Source: Larkinella insperata (GTDB lineage Bacteria > Bacteroidota > Bacteroidia > Cytophagales > Spirosomataceae). Taken from it: a DNA stretch of 64,000 nt. The notes under the pieces are model-generated. The model was not told where the DNA came from, searched no databases, and was given only the letters and a program-made list of their open reading frames with translations. Positions 36,458-45,266 of this stretch are shown piece after piece. The DNA is taken from assembly GCF_026248825.1 (NCBI RefSeq), contig NZ_CP110973.1, positions 806,001 through 870,000 of the forward strand, given 5' to 3'. The position numbers and the translations under genes were made by a program. Position 1 is the stretch's first letter. Every line of letters starts with the position of its first letter.

Positions 36458-37834
36458 ATGGATATTCTACAACAGGAGCCCATTGCTGCCTTGGCGACAG
36501 CGCCGGGGATTGGGGCAATTGCCGTGATTCGGGTTTCCGGGGAGCGGGCGGTCGAGCGAACCAACCGGCTTTTTCGGGGCAAGGACCTGACGCAGCAGGC
36601 TTCGCATACCGTTCACTTCGGTACCATTCGCGATCAAGCCAACACGATTATCGACGAGGTGCTGGTCACTATTTTCCGCAGTCCGGCATCGTTTACCAAA
36701 GAAGATGTGGTCGAGATTTCCTGCCACGGATCGGAGTATGTGATCCGGCAGATTTTGCGTTTGTTGCTGAACGAAGGCGTCCGGATGGCGCAGCCGGGCG
36801 AATTTACGCAGCGGGCGTTTCTGAACGGCCAGTTTGATCTGGTGCAGGCCGAAGCCGTGGCCGACCTGATTGCCGCCGACTCCGAAGCCACCCACCGGGC
36901 CGCGCTGACGCAGTTACGGGGCGGTTTTTCGCGGCAGCTCAAAGCCCTCCGGCAGCAGCTCATTGAGTTTGCCGCCCTGATTGAACTGGAACTGGATTTT
37001 GGGGAAGAAGACGTGGAGTTTGCCCAGCGCGACGACCTGCGCCAGCTCGTCTGGTCGATTCAGCGGGTGCTGCGGCCGTTGATCGAATCGTTTTCAGTGG
37101 GCAACGCAATCAAAAACGGCGTGGCCACGGTACTGGCCGGCAAGCCCAACGCCGGGAAATCGACGCTGCTGAATGCGCTGCTCAACGAAGAAAAAGCCAT
37201 TGTTTCGGACATTCCCGGCACAACCCGCGACGTGATTGAGGACGAGCTGTTTATCAATGGCATCCGGTTTCGCCTGATCGATACCGCCGGCCTGCGCGAA
37301 GCCACCGACGCCATCGAAGCCATCGGCGTGGAGCGCACCCGTCAGCAACTCGACAAAGCCGCGATCATTGTGTACCTCTTCGACGCGGCCGAAACCCCGC
37401 TTCCCGAAGTGCAGGAAGTAAAAACGGAGTTGAGCCAGCGGAACGTCCCTTATCTGCTGGTAGCCAACAAGATGGATAAACTATCCGGCGATCAGTTGGC
37501 GGAGTGGCAGCAGCAATTTGGTCATGAGCTGGTTGCCATTCAGGCCAATACCGGCAAGAACCTGGACCAGATGACCCAGCGACTGACCGATTTCGTCCGG
37601 TCGAATGCCGTCCCGGGCAGCACTGTGGTGACCAACCTGCGCCATTATGAACACCTGACGCAAACGGATGCGGCCCTCGCCCGCGTGCTCGACGGCCTGG
37701 ATGCCGGATCAACCCAGGACTGGCTCGCCATCGACCTCCGTGATTCCCTCCGCCATTTGGGTGAACTGACGGGCGAAATCACAACGGACGATTTGCTGGC
37801 GACAATTTTCAGTAAGTTTTGTATTGGAAAGTAA
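36458..37834 (+). CDS. mnmE: tRNA uridine-5-carboxymethylaminomethyl modification GTPase MnmE
   Basis: This 458-aa GTPase works with MnmG to modify the wobble uridine of several tRNAs. The N-terminal folate-binding domain begins PIAALATAPGIGAIAVIRVSG. The G domain has G1 GKPNAGKST, G2 GTTRD, G3 DTAG and G4 NKMD. The protein ends in the diagnostic CIGK whose Cys is required for modification. The ATG at 36458 is used; upstream in-frame TTG codons are ignored. The mobile island starts just after this gene, so its 3' flank is the candidate attachment site. Confidence 0.96.
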   Translation: MDILQQEPIAALATAPGIGAIAVIRVSGERAVERTNRLFRGKDLTQQASHTVHFGTIRDQANTIIDEVLVTIFRSPASFTKEDVVEISCHGSEYVIRQILRLLLNEGVRMAQPGEFTQRAFLNGQFDLVQAEAVADLIAADSEATHRAALTQLRGGFSRQLKALRQQLIEFAALIELELDFGEEDVEFAQRDDLRQLVWSIQRVLRPLIESFSVGNAIKNGVATVLAGKPNAGKSTLLNALLNEEKAIVSDIPGTTRDVIEDELFINGIRFRLIDTAGLREATDAIEAIGVERTRQQLDKAAIIVYLFDAAETPLPEVQEVKTELSQRNVPYLLVANKMDKLSGDQLAEWQQQFGHELVAIQANTGKNLDQMTQRLTDFVRSNAVPGSTVVTNLRHYEHLTQTDAALARVLDGLDAGSTQDWLAIDLRDSLRHLGELTGEITTDDLLATIFSKFCIGK

Positions 37835-38019
37835 CTGCGCTCAATAACGTTTTTGCATCTATTCTCTATCTCATTGCAAATACCTGTTTAGCCGATATAT
37901 AGCTGCTAAATACTACTATTTTACCGAGTGATACCGCTGGGTTATTCAGTAATACTTTGTACCTTGCTTGTACCTTTTTGACGGACCTGTAATAGCAGCC
38001 CGTTTTTTAAGCGAGATAA

Positions 38020-38072
38020 TGGCACATACTGACACGCTATGTCACATAATGGCATATTCTGGCATTTACTGA
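38020..38072. promoter_or_regulatory. Operator-like repeats upstream of the excisionase-like gene
   Basis: Three direct copies of a TGGCAyATwCTG-like motif occur at 38020-38032, 38050-38061 and 38060-38072. A dyad TGACA-cgcta-TGTCA lies at 38030-38044 between them. All are within 60 bp of the HTH gene start at 38076. This is a typical layout for an autoregulated control gene or for excisionase binding near an integration end. Confidence 0.5.
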
Positions 38073-38075
38073 CCC

Positions 38076-38639
38076 ATGAGTTCTAACCTGCGTATCAACC
38101 GCATCTGTGAGCAGTGCGGTAAGGAGTTTGAGGCCCGTAAAACGACGTCTAAAACGTGCAGTAATGACTGCGCAAAAAAGGCTTATAAAGCCCGTAAACG
38201 TGCCGCCAAGATTGAGGTTAGCAACGAGCAGGTTAACCGAATCAAAGCTAAGCCGCTCGAAGATCTACGGGCTCAGGAGTATCTGACCGTCGATGAAACA
38301 GCCCGCTTAGTTCGCATCAGCCGACGAACACTCTACCGCATGAATGAGCGGGGTGAACTGGTATTTATGAAGTTGAGCCGCCGGACAGTAATTCGTCGTT
38401 CGGACATTGACCGGCTATTTGATCAAGCAAAGCCAGCAGGCGCTCCTGAACCAGTTATTATTTCTCTGTCAGAATGCTATACCATGAAGGAAATCATTCA
38501 GAAGTACGGCATTTCGGATAAGGCCCTCTACGAGCTGATTCGTCGTAATGATATTCCCAAGCAGTACAGCGGTATCTACGCTTACGTGCCCAAAATACGG
38601 ATTGATGAACTTTTAACCTCCGCAGCTTCGCAGTCATGA
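38076..38639 (+). CDS. Excisionase-like HTH protein with N-terminal zinc finger
   Basis: This 187-aa protein has an N-terminal CEQCGKEFEARKTTSKTCSNDC, a four-Cys zinc ribbon. A MerR/excisionase-type HTH follows (EYLTVDETARLVRISRRTLYRM with the RRTVIRRSDIDRLF wing), then a second HTH-like unit (MKEIIQKYGISDKALYELI). Such genes sit directly before integrases in many Bacteroidota elements and probably direct excision or regulate the element. Its stop overlaps the integrase start (ATGA), so the two are translated together. Confidence 0.8.
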   Translation: MSSNLRINRICEQCGKEFEARKTTSKTCSNDCAKKAYKARKRAAKIEVSNEQVNRIKAKPLEDLRAQEYLTVDETARLVRISRRTLYRMNERGELVFMKLSRRTVIRRSDIDRLFDQAKPAGAPEPVIISLSECYTMKEIIQKYGISDKALYELIRRNDIPKQYSGIYAYVPKIRIDELLTSAASQS

Positions 38640-39751
38640 TAAAAGTTAAGCTACGACGTAAACCAATCACCGATGGGCGCTCCAGCCTATACCTTGATTT
38701 CTATCCGGCTATTCCGCATCCTGATACTGGTAAACCAACCCGGCGGGAGTTTTTAGGGCTCTACATTTTCAATAAGCCCAAAACAATTATTGATAAGGAT
38801 CAAAACCGGGAAACACTTTCTCTGGCGGAGGGCATTAGGGCCAAACGCCAACTTGATGTCCAACAAGGAGCATACGGCTTTTTGTCCGACCGGCAACGTA
38901 AGACCTGCTTTGTCGACTATTTCAGACAGCAGGCGGCCAAACGCAAGGGCAGCAACCGTGACAACTGGGTTAGTGCACTGGCGTACCTGGAAGAGTTTAC
39001 CGGCGGTACTATTAAAATGTCGGATCTGACGGTAAAGAAATGTGCCGACTTTCGAGAGTACTTGCTATCGGCTCCTAACCGGCGCAATGGGGAAACGCTG
39101 GCTATCAACTCAGCCCTCTCCTACTTTACTAAATTTAAGTCTGCCCTCAAGCAGGCTTACAGTGACGGGCTCTTGGTTATGAACCTAGACTCAAAAGTAT
39201 CGTCGATTAAACCGGAGGAGACGAGCCGGGAGTTTCTAACTCTGGAGGAATTGCAGGCTGTGGCAAATACCGAATGCGCAATGCAGGTGCTTAAAGTTGC
39301 TGCGCTGTTTTCTGCCCTGACCGGCCTGAGGTTTTCGGATATTGAAAATCTGACCTGGGGAGAAGTTCGCCATACGGCCGCAGGCGGTTACAGTATTCAA
39401 TTTCGGCAGCAGAAGACTCAAGGGGTTGAGGTATTACCCATTCCGGAGCAGGCTTATGAGCTGCTAGGTCAGAGAGGAGAGGCAAACAATCGGGTATTCC
39501 CGGATCTGTCCTATTCGGCTTACCATAACCAGCTTTTAAAGCATTGGATTAAAGACGCCGGAATTACAAAAGACATCACATTCCACTGCTTCCGGCATAC
39601 GTATGCAACACTGCAACTGACGCTAGGAACGGATATTTACACTGTCTCCAAAATGCTAGGGCACCGAGAGTTAAAGACTACTCAGATTTATGCCAAAATT
39701 ATAGATGAGAAGAAGCGGGAAGCTGCCGACAAAATCAAACTGAACCTATAA
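38636..39751 (+). CDS. Tyrosine-type site-specific integrase
   Basis: This 371-aa recombinase has an N-terminal arm-binding and SAM-like core-binding region (about 1-190). The catalytic domain has all expected residues: Arg in ALTGLRFSDIENL, Lys in QQKTQG, HCFRHTYATL (His-x-x-Arg), His in LGHRELKTTQIYAK and the nucleophile Tyr in that same block. It probably integrates and excises the island. It is coupled to the upstream HTH gene by an ATGA overlap. Its position just right of mnmE suggests the attachment site lies nearby. Confidence 0.93.
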   Translation: MIKVKLRRKPITDGRSSLYLDFYPAIPHPDTGKPTRREFLGLYIFNKPKTIIDKDQNRETLSLAEGIRAKRQLDVQQGAYGFLSDRQRKTCFVDYFRQQAAKRKGSNRDNWVSALAYLEEFTGGTIKMSDLTVKKCADFREYLLSAPNRRNGETLAINSALSYFTKFKSALKQAYSDGLLVMNLDSKVSSIKPEETSREFLTLEELQAVANTECAMQVLKVAALFSALTGLRFSDIENLTWGEVRHTAAGGYSIQFRQQKTQGVEVLPIPEQAYELLGQRGEANNRVFPDLSYSAYHNQLLKHWIKDAGITKDITFHCFRHTYATLQLTLGTDIYTVSKMLGHRELKTTQIYAKIIDEKKREAADKIKLNL

Positions 39752-39753
39752 CT

Positions 39754-40650
39754 ATGTATCCACCTGGAATGGATCCCAGGCTTGATGGCCATGGGAAATA
39801 TGTCCGCATTGCGATGCGCCAGACCCCACAAGACTACTTTTTTGATTTTGTGAACGCCGATTTTGAAACATCTGCATATTTACTTTTTATGGATGTTGAA
39901 CGGACAGGCTTTTTTGACGACCCCAGAGTTCCTCTATGTATGTTTGAAAATGCCACTGAATTGATTGATGTCTATATCGGCAACCCATTTCGGGCGGTAG
40001 CTGGCATTTCTCAACTAATGGACGAGGATAGATACCCCGATTTGCATCGATACTACATGTTAAAATTTCTGGCAATGTTCTACGAGCAATTCCCTAGTCA
40101 GTCAGACGTAGCGAATGTATTAAAGGTAACCGCCCAATCTGTCTGGGATAGGGCAGCTAAAAAGAAAAAAGAGGAGGGTTCAATTCAGAAAAAGGATGCA
40201 GACTCTAAAGACGAGGTATTACAACTTGTCCATACTGCCGTTAAGATAACAATTACAGAAGTCGCGCTTACGGATTTATATGAAGCATTGAGTCCATATT
40301 TTCAAGAAAGCCAGCGAGACGGTTTGGAGAAGTGTTTAATGGGAAAAGGGCAAGATGGCAATAAATTATTGTTCCTAGAGGAGGGTAACAAACTCGCTGA
40401 CGTGTTTAAGCAGCTATACAGAGAAAATGGCTTTATAGGTTCATCAAAAAAGGATGTTGAGCGGTGGATTGAAAGGAACTTTCAGTATACAGAGAAAGAC
40501 TCAGCAAAAGATTATACAGCAGCTTATCTTGATAAAATCATTTCCGGATCAAATAATTGTAAAAGCCCAATATTGAAAATAAGGCAAGAAGGAAATGGGC
40601 ATGTGATCGCTCCTTTACCAAGAAACGACCGGAAAAACTTAAATAACTAG
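39754..40650 (+). CDS. Hypothetical island protein
   Basis: This 298-aa soluble protein begins 2 bp after the integrase stop. The N-terminal half is mixed (LDGHGKYVRIAMRQTPQDYF). The middle has a Lys-rich stretch (AAKKKKEEG). The C-terminal part, GFIGSSKKDVERWIERNFQY, resembles a terminal block seen in several Bacteroidota mobile-element proteins, but I cannot name a family. A role in element control is possible from position only. Composition is clearly more AT-rich than the next genes. Confidence 0.6.
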   Translation: MYPPGMDPRLDGHGKYVRIAMRQTPQDYFFDFVNADFETSAYLLFMDVERTGFFDDPRVPLCMFENATELIDVYIGNPFRAVAGISQLMDEDRYPDLHRYYMLKFLAMFYEQFPSQSDVANVLKVTAQSVWDRAAKKKKEEGSIQKKDADSKDEVLQLVHTAVKITITEVALTDLYEALSPYFQESQRDGLEKCLMGKGQDGNKLLFLEEGNKLADVFKQLYRENGFIGSSKKDVERWIERNFQYTEKDSAKDYTAAYLDKIISGSNNCKSPILKIRQEGNGHVIAPLPRNDRKNLNN

Positions 40651-40654
40651 TAGT

Positions 40655-40726
40655 GTTATAGTGGGGTTTTAATGAAAATGTTGATACCCCACTATAACCC
40701 CATTGTAACCCCACTTAAAACCCCTC
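40655..40726. repeat. Helically phased AACCCCA repeats and dyad (operator or origin-like)
   Basis: Four forward copies occur at 40685 (TACCCCAC), 40696 (AACCCCAT), 40707 (AACCCCAC) and 40719 (AACCCCTC), spaced 11, 11 and 12 bp, about one helical turn. One inverted copy (GTGGGGTT) lies at 40661. The outer sequences also form a 12-bp inverted repeat, GTTATAGTGGGG (40655-40666) with its complement (40687-40698). The array ends 39 bp before the next HTH gene, so a phased binding site for a control protein is likely. Confidence 0.6.
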
Positions 40727-40764
40727 TACTATTGCTGACAAGTTTCACAAAAGAACTGTCAGCA

Positions 40765-41124
40765 ATGGAAAGTCCACCAATTACATTCGATCAACTTCCA
40801 GCCTATGTCTATCAATTAGGCTGTAAGTTTGATCAGTTATTAAATCTTCTTCAGGCGCAGGCGGGCCAGCCTAACGACGCACCAGAGCAATTTTTTACCA
40901 TTGAACAACTTTCGGATTATCTGCCTGGTAAGCCAGCTATCACTACTCTTTATGGTAAGGTGCAGCGCCGTGAAATCCCGTTCATCCGCAAAGGCAAACG
41001 CCTTACTTTTCGTCGCGCTGATATTGATCAATGGTTGATAGACGGTCGGACGAAAACAAGCACGGAGCTAGCTGACCAATATGTTCAATCGAAAGAGCGC
41101 AGAGGAGGGCGTCGGGCAGCATGA
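40765..41124 (+). CDS. HTH domain protein (excisionase/MerR-like)
   Basis: This 119-aa protein starts at the ATG MESPPITFDQLPAYVY. Its C-terminal half is an excisionase-like helix-turn-helix: FFTIEQLSDYLPG, TTLYGKVQRREIPFIRKGKR, FRRADIDQWLIDGR. An upstream in-frame start at 40672 would run through the phased repeat array and is not used. The ATGA overlap with the nuclease gene indicates it leads the replication operon. It may bind the array just upstream. Confidence 0.75.
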   Translation: MESPPITFDQLPAYVYQLGCKFDQLLNLLQAQAGQPNDAPEQFFTIEQLSDYLPGKPAITTLYGKVQRREIPFIRKGKRLTFRRADIDQWLIDGRTKTSTELADQYVQSKERRGGRRAA

Positions 41125-41603
41125 ACCGGCAGCAACTCTTAAACTACCTCTCGGAGCTGGATCACCAGGAGAAGTGCCAGAAGGCTCCCAACATGAAAGC
41201 CGCCTATGTGCCGAAGACCAAGTTCTCGGATAAGACGGCCAACGATCTGACGCAAGCGGCCATTCGCTCGATTCAACTGCTGTTTGAAGACAGCTTCGCC
41301 ACCCGGCTTTCCTCGACGGGCACCTACCGGCAGGATGTGGGGCGGTTCGTTCCCAGCCAGCAGCGCAAAGGGCTCCCCGATATCTTCGGCGTGGTGGAAG
41401 GCCTGGCCGTCTTTATCGAAATCAAGATGCCAGGCGACCGTCTGAGCGCTGATCAGGTGCAAACCATCACCGAACTGAGAGCCGCCGGCGCCTGGGTGCT
41501 GATCGCATCTAATTACGAAGACGTCTACAACAGCCTCACCGTTGATTTTCGCGAGCACATCTTCAATCACTACGCTTTAGGCCGCACTCTCCCCGAATCA
41601 TGA
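41121..41603 (+). CDS. VRR-NUC-type nuclease
   Basis: This 160-aa protein carries a PD-(D/E)XK core of VRR-NUC type: QRKGLPDIFGV supplies the Asp, VFIEIKMPGDRLSADQVQTI supplies the E-x-K and Gln. Such small nucleases accompany phage replication genes and probably act on branched DNA or in restart. Start overlaps the HTH stop by ATGA. GC content is higher than in the preceding genes, indicating a module boundary. Confidence 0.75.
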   Translation: MNRQQLLNYLSELDHQEKCQKAPNMKAAYVPKTKFSDKTANDLTQAAIRSIQLLFEDSFATRLSSTGTYRQDVGRFVPSQQRKGLPDIFGVVEGLAVFIEIKMPGDRLSADQVQTITELRAAGAWVLIASNYEDVYNSLTVDFREHIFNHYALGRTLPES

Positions 41604-41724
41604 CCCGACGTCTTCCGAGTACCGGGCCCGCTCCAGGAGCGTGTCAGGGCCGCGCCTTGCCTGAGTTCATCGAATCAGACCGCTTTCCGACTATCAACAC
41701 ACCACCCCTAAAACCGTAACGACG

Positions 41725-42120
41725 ATGATAACTGTGATCAAAACCGCCCAGTCCCTGCTGGACTTAAACGGCGCCCAACGCGGGCTGTGCAGCCAGCTTC
41801 AGAAAAAGACGCTGGGCACCAATGAGTTTGTCAATGCCTTCAACCAACTCCACGAACGGGCCAAAGAATGCGGTATGAAGTACTACTCCCGCTTCAGCAG
41901 CTTCGCCCCGCTGTTTGTGGATCATCGCCAACTCGAACAGATGCAATCGGCCATGGCGGATCTGATGGACCGTTCGGAATTGCAGGCGGAGGCGGATCTA
42001 CTGCGCTCGGGCGTGCTGCCCCTGGAAGATCATCTGTGGCATCTGCGCTGGCATTTCCTACTGGAGCGGGCGGGTGAGCTGGGCTACTACTGGAACAGTG
42101 AAGAGAAACGGTTTAACTAA
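41725..42120 (+). CDS. Hypothetical protein of the replication module
   Basis: This 131-aa soluble, largely helical protein has no recognised domain (LCSQLQKKTLGTNEFVNAFN, QMQSAMADLMDRSELQAEADLL). It lies 121 bp after the nuclease gene and 8 bp before the helicase gene, so it is almost certainly in the same transcript. Role unknown. Confidence 0.6.
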   Translation: MITVIKTAQSLLDLNGAQRGLCSQLQKKTLGTNEFVNAFNQLHERAKECGMKYYSRFSSFAPLFVDHRQLEQMQSAMADLMDRSELQAEADLLRSGVLPLEDHLWHLRWHFLLERAGELGYYWNSEEKRFN

Positions 42121-42128
42121 AAGGGACG

Positions 42129-43766
42129 ATGACGAGCTACCATAACCGCCCCTTTGAAGAGATCAAACCGCAGGGGCAATTTACGAAAAAAAGGGTACAT
42201 ATTGACCACCAGGACCTGAGTGATTTACTGCACGATGAGCCCATTGATTTCCTGAGCGAGAAAGTTGTGCTGAGCGAGTCGCTGGTGGTCTACGGAATCT
42301 GGTACTGGGAGTACAACTACAAAGCCGGTAAATGGATATTCAAGGGGCTCTACCGCAACGGCTTCTTTGACCTGCTGGCCTCCCGGGGCTACTACAAGCG
42401 CTACAGCTCCGATGAGAAGATGGTCATGTGGATTAAGGACACCAATGGCATCATTGAAGAGGTGACCATTGCCCATTTGATGGATGTGGCCAAAGACTGC
42501 GTAGCCCAGCAGACGGATATCCAGTTCGAACACGACCGCGATATCCTCACGGCCACGGCCGAGCTCTGCCAGGAGAAGTTTAAGGCCCAGCATCACCTGA
42601 TCTTTAACGCCAGCAGCCTGCTGAACCTGGAAACGCACCGCAAGCAGTTCTTTGTCGATACACCCACCTCAGCCTATTTCTTCTACCAGAACGGCATTGT
42701 GGAGGCTACCGCTGACCAGGTGGTCGTTCATCCTTACAACCTGCTAAAAGATCGCTGCGTGTGGAAAAGCCAAGTCATCAAGCGGGTCTTCGATCCTGAA
42801 GCCGACGGCCCCAACAGCCAGATGGCACTGTTTGATTATAACACCTGCAACGGTTCGCCCGAGCGGCTGAATACCCGGCGCACAGGCTGCGGCTACCTGC
42901 TGCACCGGCATAACTCGCCCATCCGCAACCAGGCCATTATCTGCAACGATGAGGTGATTACCTCGGCCAAAGAAGCCCGGGGACGAACCGGAAAGGGCCT
43001 CTGGTTTCACGCCATCGCGCAGGTGCGTTCGGGCTGCCTGCTGGACGGGAAGGGCTTTAACGAAGAGGATCGGTTTTGCTTTCAGCGGGTGGAGGCTCAT
43101 CATAACTTTGTCTGTCTGGATGACCCCAAGCCCAAGCTGGACTTTAAGCGCTTCTTTTCACTAAGTACGGAAGGCTGGGTAATCGAGCGAAAAAACAAGC
43201 TGTCGCTGCACATTCCACCGGCCGAAAGCCCCAAGCTGCTCATCCTGAGCAACACGATTCTGGACAACGAAGGCACCTCCAACAAGGCTCGACAGTTTGT
43301 CATTGAGTTCAGCAATCATTACTCCAAACAGATTATTACCGGCACTGAAGAGCCGATTCGGGCCGAGCATGGCTGTGTGTTCTTCTCGGATGACTGGGGA
43401 CCGGACGAGTGGGCCTGCTTCGACCAGTACATGATCAGCAACTGCCAGCTCTACCTCAAACATGGACTGATTCCGGGGGATATGTCAAACGTAGCGGCGA
43501 ACCGGCTGCGGCAAACGGCGGGGGATGACTTCTTTGAGTTTGTGACCCAGCATGACAATGGGAAAGGCCTACAGGCTAACACGTATTACGATTCTACCCA
43601 GTTGTTTGGGCAGTTCAGAACCATCTACCAATTCGATGAGAAGGAGCTTAAGCAACGAGGATTTACCGAGCGACTCAAGAAATATGGAGCCTCGAAGGGA
43701 TGGGACTTCCAGCGTAAAACGGGTGGACCCAGCGGAGGGTTCTGGTATGTCTCAAAAGCAGGCTAA
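42129..43766 (+). CDS. SF3/D5-like phage replicative helicase (primase-helicase)
   Basis: This 545-aa protein has an SF3-type ATPase in its middle: Walker A ARGRTGKGLWF (about 284-292), a Walker-B-like FVCLDDPKP with Asp331/332 and motif C LILSNTI. Unlike classical D5 proteins, no separate primase domain is obvious in its N-terminal 250 residues. It is preceded by AAAAGGGACG as a likely ribosome-binding site. It is followed by the TTGTAAC array and then a primase-type gene, giving a complete initiation set in one small module. Confidence 0.75.
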   Translation: MTSYHNRPFEEIKPQGQFTKKRVHIDHQDLSDLLHDEPIDFLSEKVVLSESLVVYGIWYWEYNYKAGKWIFKGLYRNGFFDLLASRGYYKRYSSDEKMVMWIKDTNGIIEEVTIAHLMDVAKDCVAQQTDIQFEHDRDILTATAELCQEKFKAQHHLIFNASSLLNLETHRKQFFVDTPTSAYFFYQNGIVEATADQVVVHPYNLLKDRCVWKSQVIKRVFDPEADGPNSQMALFDYNTCNGSPERLNTRRTGCGYLLHRHNSPIRNQAIICNDEVITSAKEARGRTGKGLWFHAIAQVRSGCLLDGKGFNEEDRFCFQRVEAHHNFVCLDDPKPKLDFKRFFSLSTEGWVIERKNKLSLHIPPAESPKLLILSNTILDNEGTSNKARQFVIEFSNHYSKQIITGTEEPIRAEHGCVFFSDDWGPDEWACFDQYMISNCQLYLKHGLIPGDMSNVAANRLRQTAGDDFFEFVTQHDNGKGLQANTYYDSTQLFGQFRTIYQFDEKELKQRGFTERLKKYGASKGWDFQRKTGGPSGGFWYVSKAG

Positions 43767-43780
43767 ACAGGCTGATTTAT

Positions 43781-44076
43781 GTTACAACTACCCCGGAAAA
43801 GGACGAGTTGTAACGCTTGTAACGCTTGTAACATACCCTTGTAACATAGGGCAGCTTGCTGAATATAAGGTACTTATCTAGAAAAATGTCACAATGTTAC
43901 AAGAAAACGGAAGTAGTCGGGGTGTGTGCTATTATAGTAGTATACACCACCATAATAAGCAAAAGCTTGTAACATTGTAACGTGCCACCCATTAAGTATC
44001 AGTAATACAGTAAGTTATCTCTTGAAAAACGTGTTACAAGCCAATTTTTCTTGTAACATCTTGTAACGCTGTAACA
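43781..44076. repeat. TTGTAAC iteron-like array, putative replication origin
   Basis: The 315-bp gap between the helicase and primase-like genes holds about eleven exact heptamers. Forward TTGTAAC starts at 43808, 43817, 43826, 43839, 43967, 43975, 44051 and 44061; reversed GTTACAA starts at 43781, 43896 and 44033. CTGTAAC at 44070 and GTCACAA at 43888 are variants. The first three forward copies are spaced exactly 9 bp. The gap is AT-rich with no gene. Repeats of this kind between replication genes suggest an origin bound by the adjacent replication protein; a strong operator is the alternative. Confidence 0.75.
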
Positions 44077-44081
44077 TAATT

Positions 44082-45266
44082 ATGACTAGCATTTTAGACG
44101 TTCAGGTAAGCTGCTTTAAGTGCTGCAAAGCGCCCAGCGAGCCCCGCCCGGTAAACATGCTGACCTGGCTGCGATCGCCGAAGTACTACGACGAGCAGTT
44201 ACGCCTGCGTGAACTAGCCGCCAGTGATCCCGAGCAGTACCGCCAGGAGAAGATTGTGAAGTTGCCGGCCGTTACCCCGTTCGCCGAGTTTACCTACCGA
44301 AAGAACGACGCCTTCAAAGGGGACGATGCCGAAACGTCCTACAGTGGCCTGTACTGTTTGGATATTGATCAGAAAGACAACCCGCATATTGAAAACTTCC
44401 ACCAGCTAAAGCAGGAGTTCTGCAAGATCAAAAACGTGGCCTACTGCGGCCTATCGCTCAGCGGTAACGGTTACTTCCTCCTGATTCCGGTTGCCGAACC
44501 CAGGCGGCATCTAGAGTACTTCGAAGCCTTCAAAAAGCTATTCGCTGCGTGGGACATAACGATTGATCGCGCCTGCAAGGATAACTCGCGGCTGAGGATT
44601 TACAGCCACGACCCGGCGGCTTATTACAACCACCGGGCCGAAAAGGTCGTGTTGCCGCCCCCCAAACCGAAGCCCGTATATAGGCCACCGGTTAGCCGTC
44701 AGCAACGGGCTACCGATCCGGCCAGTACACAGCATAAGATCGAGCAGTTGATTCAGAAGATTGCGGCTCATCGCATCGATATTACCGATGGCTACCAGAA
44801 CTGGCGAACCCTGGGCTTTGCTTTGGTGGATGAGTTTGGCGAAGGGGGACGCGACTACTTTCACCAGATCAGTTACCACAACGCTAAGTATGACCACGCT
44901 TACACGGATAAGCAGTATACGGATTTCCTGAAGCACCATCAGGGCCACGGCGGCAAGCGGATAACGATTGGTTCCTTCTTTGCCATCTGCCAGGACTATG
45001 GGATTGCCTATGAGCGGCCCGACAAGTCTACTGCCGAGCGCCGGCCAAGGACCGAGAAGCCCCGCTCGAAATGGGATAACCCACCCATTGAAGTCATTCC
45101 CATTGTGCAGGCGGAGGAGGATTACCCGAAGTCCTGGGATGGGTCACCGGGTCAGCCGCCCACTGCCCGCCTGGTCGTGAGCCCACGAAGGGCCGAGTTT
45201 GCCACCGCCCTGAATCTATCGGAAGAAGCATTACAACTATACACTTTAGAACCTATTACGCCATGA
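44082..45266 (+). CDS. BT4734-like replication protein (VirE N-terminal / primase-polymerase type)
   Basis: This 394-aa protein starts six bases after the last iteron copy. The N-terminal domain has TPFAEFTYRKND, YSGLYCLDIDQKD (acidic metal site), YCGLSLSGNGYFLLIPVA and DNSRLRIYSHDP. This is the pattern of the BT4734-like/VirE N-terminal domain, related to archaeo-eukaryotic primase folds. A C-terminal PriCT-2-like helical unit follows (YQNWRTLGFALVDEFGEGG). It probably primes DNA synthesis or binds the origin for the island. Overlaps the next gene by ATGA. Confidence 0.78.
   Translation: MTSILDVQVSCFKCCKAPSEPRPVNMLTWLRSPKYYDEQLRLRELAASDPEQYRQEKIVKLPAVTPFAEFTYRKNDAFKGDDAETSYSGLYCLDIDQKDNPHIENFHQLKQEFCKIKNVAYCGLSLSGNGYFLLIPVAEPRRHLEYFEAFKKLFAAWDITIDRACKDNSRLRIYSHDPAAYYNHRAEKVVLPPPKPKPVYRPPVSRQQRATDPASTQHKIEQLIQKIAAHRIDITDGYQNWRTLGFALVDEFGEGGRDYFHQISYHNAKYDHAYTDKQYTDFLKHHQGHGGKRITIGSFFAICQDYGIAYERPDKSTAERRPRTEKPRSKWDNPPIEVIPIVQAEEDYPKSWDGSPGQPPTARLVVSPRRAEFATALNLSEEALQLYTLEPITP

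Noticed and set aside
37835..38019. Search for a tRNA or tmRNA gene as integration target after mnmE
   Set aside because: No cloverleaf-like sequence or tRNA 3' end seen in this gap or at the right border.
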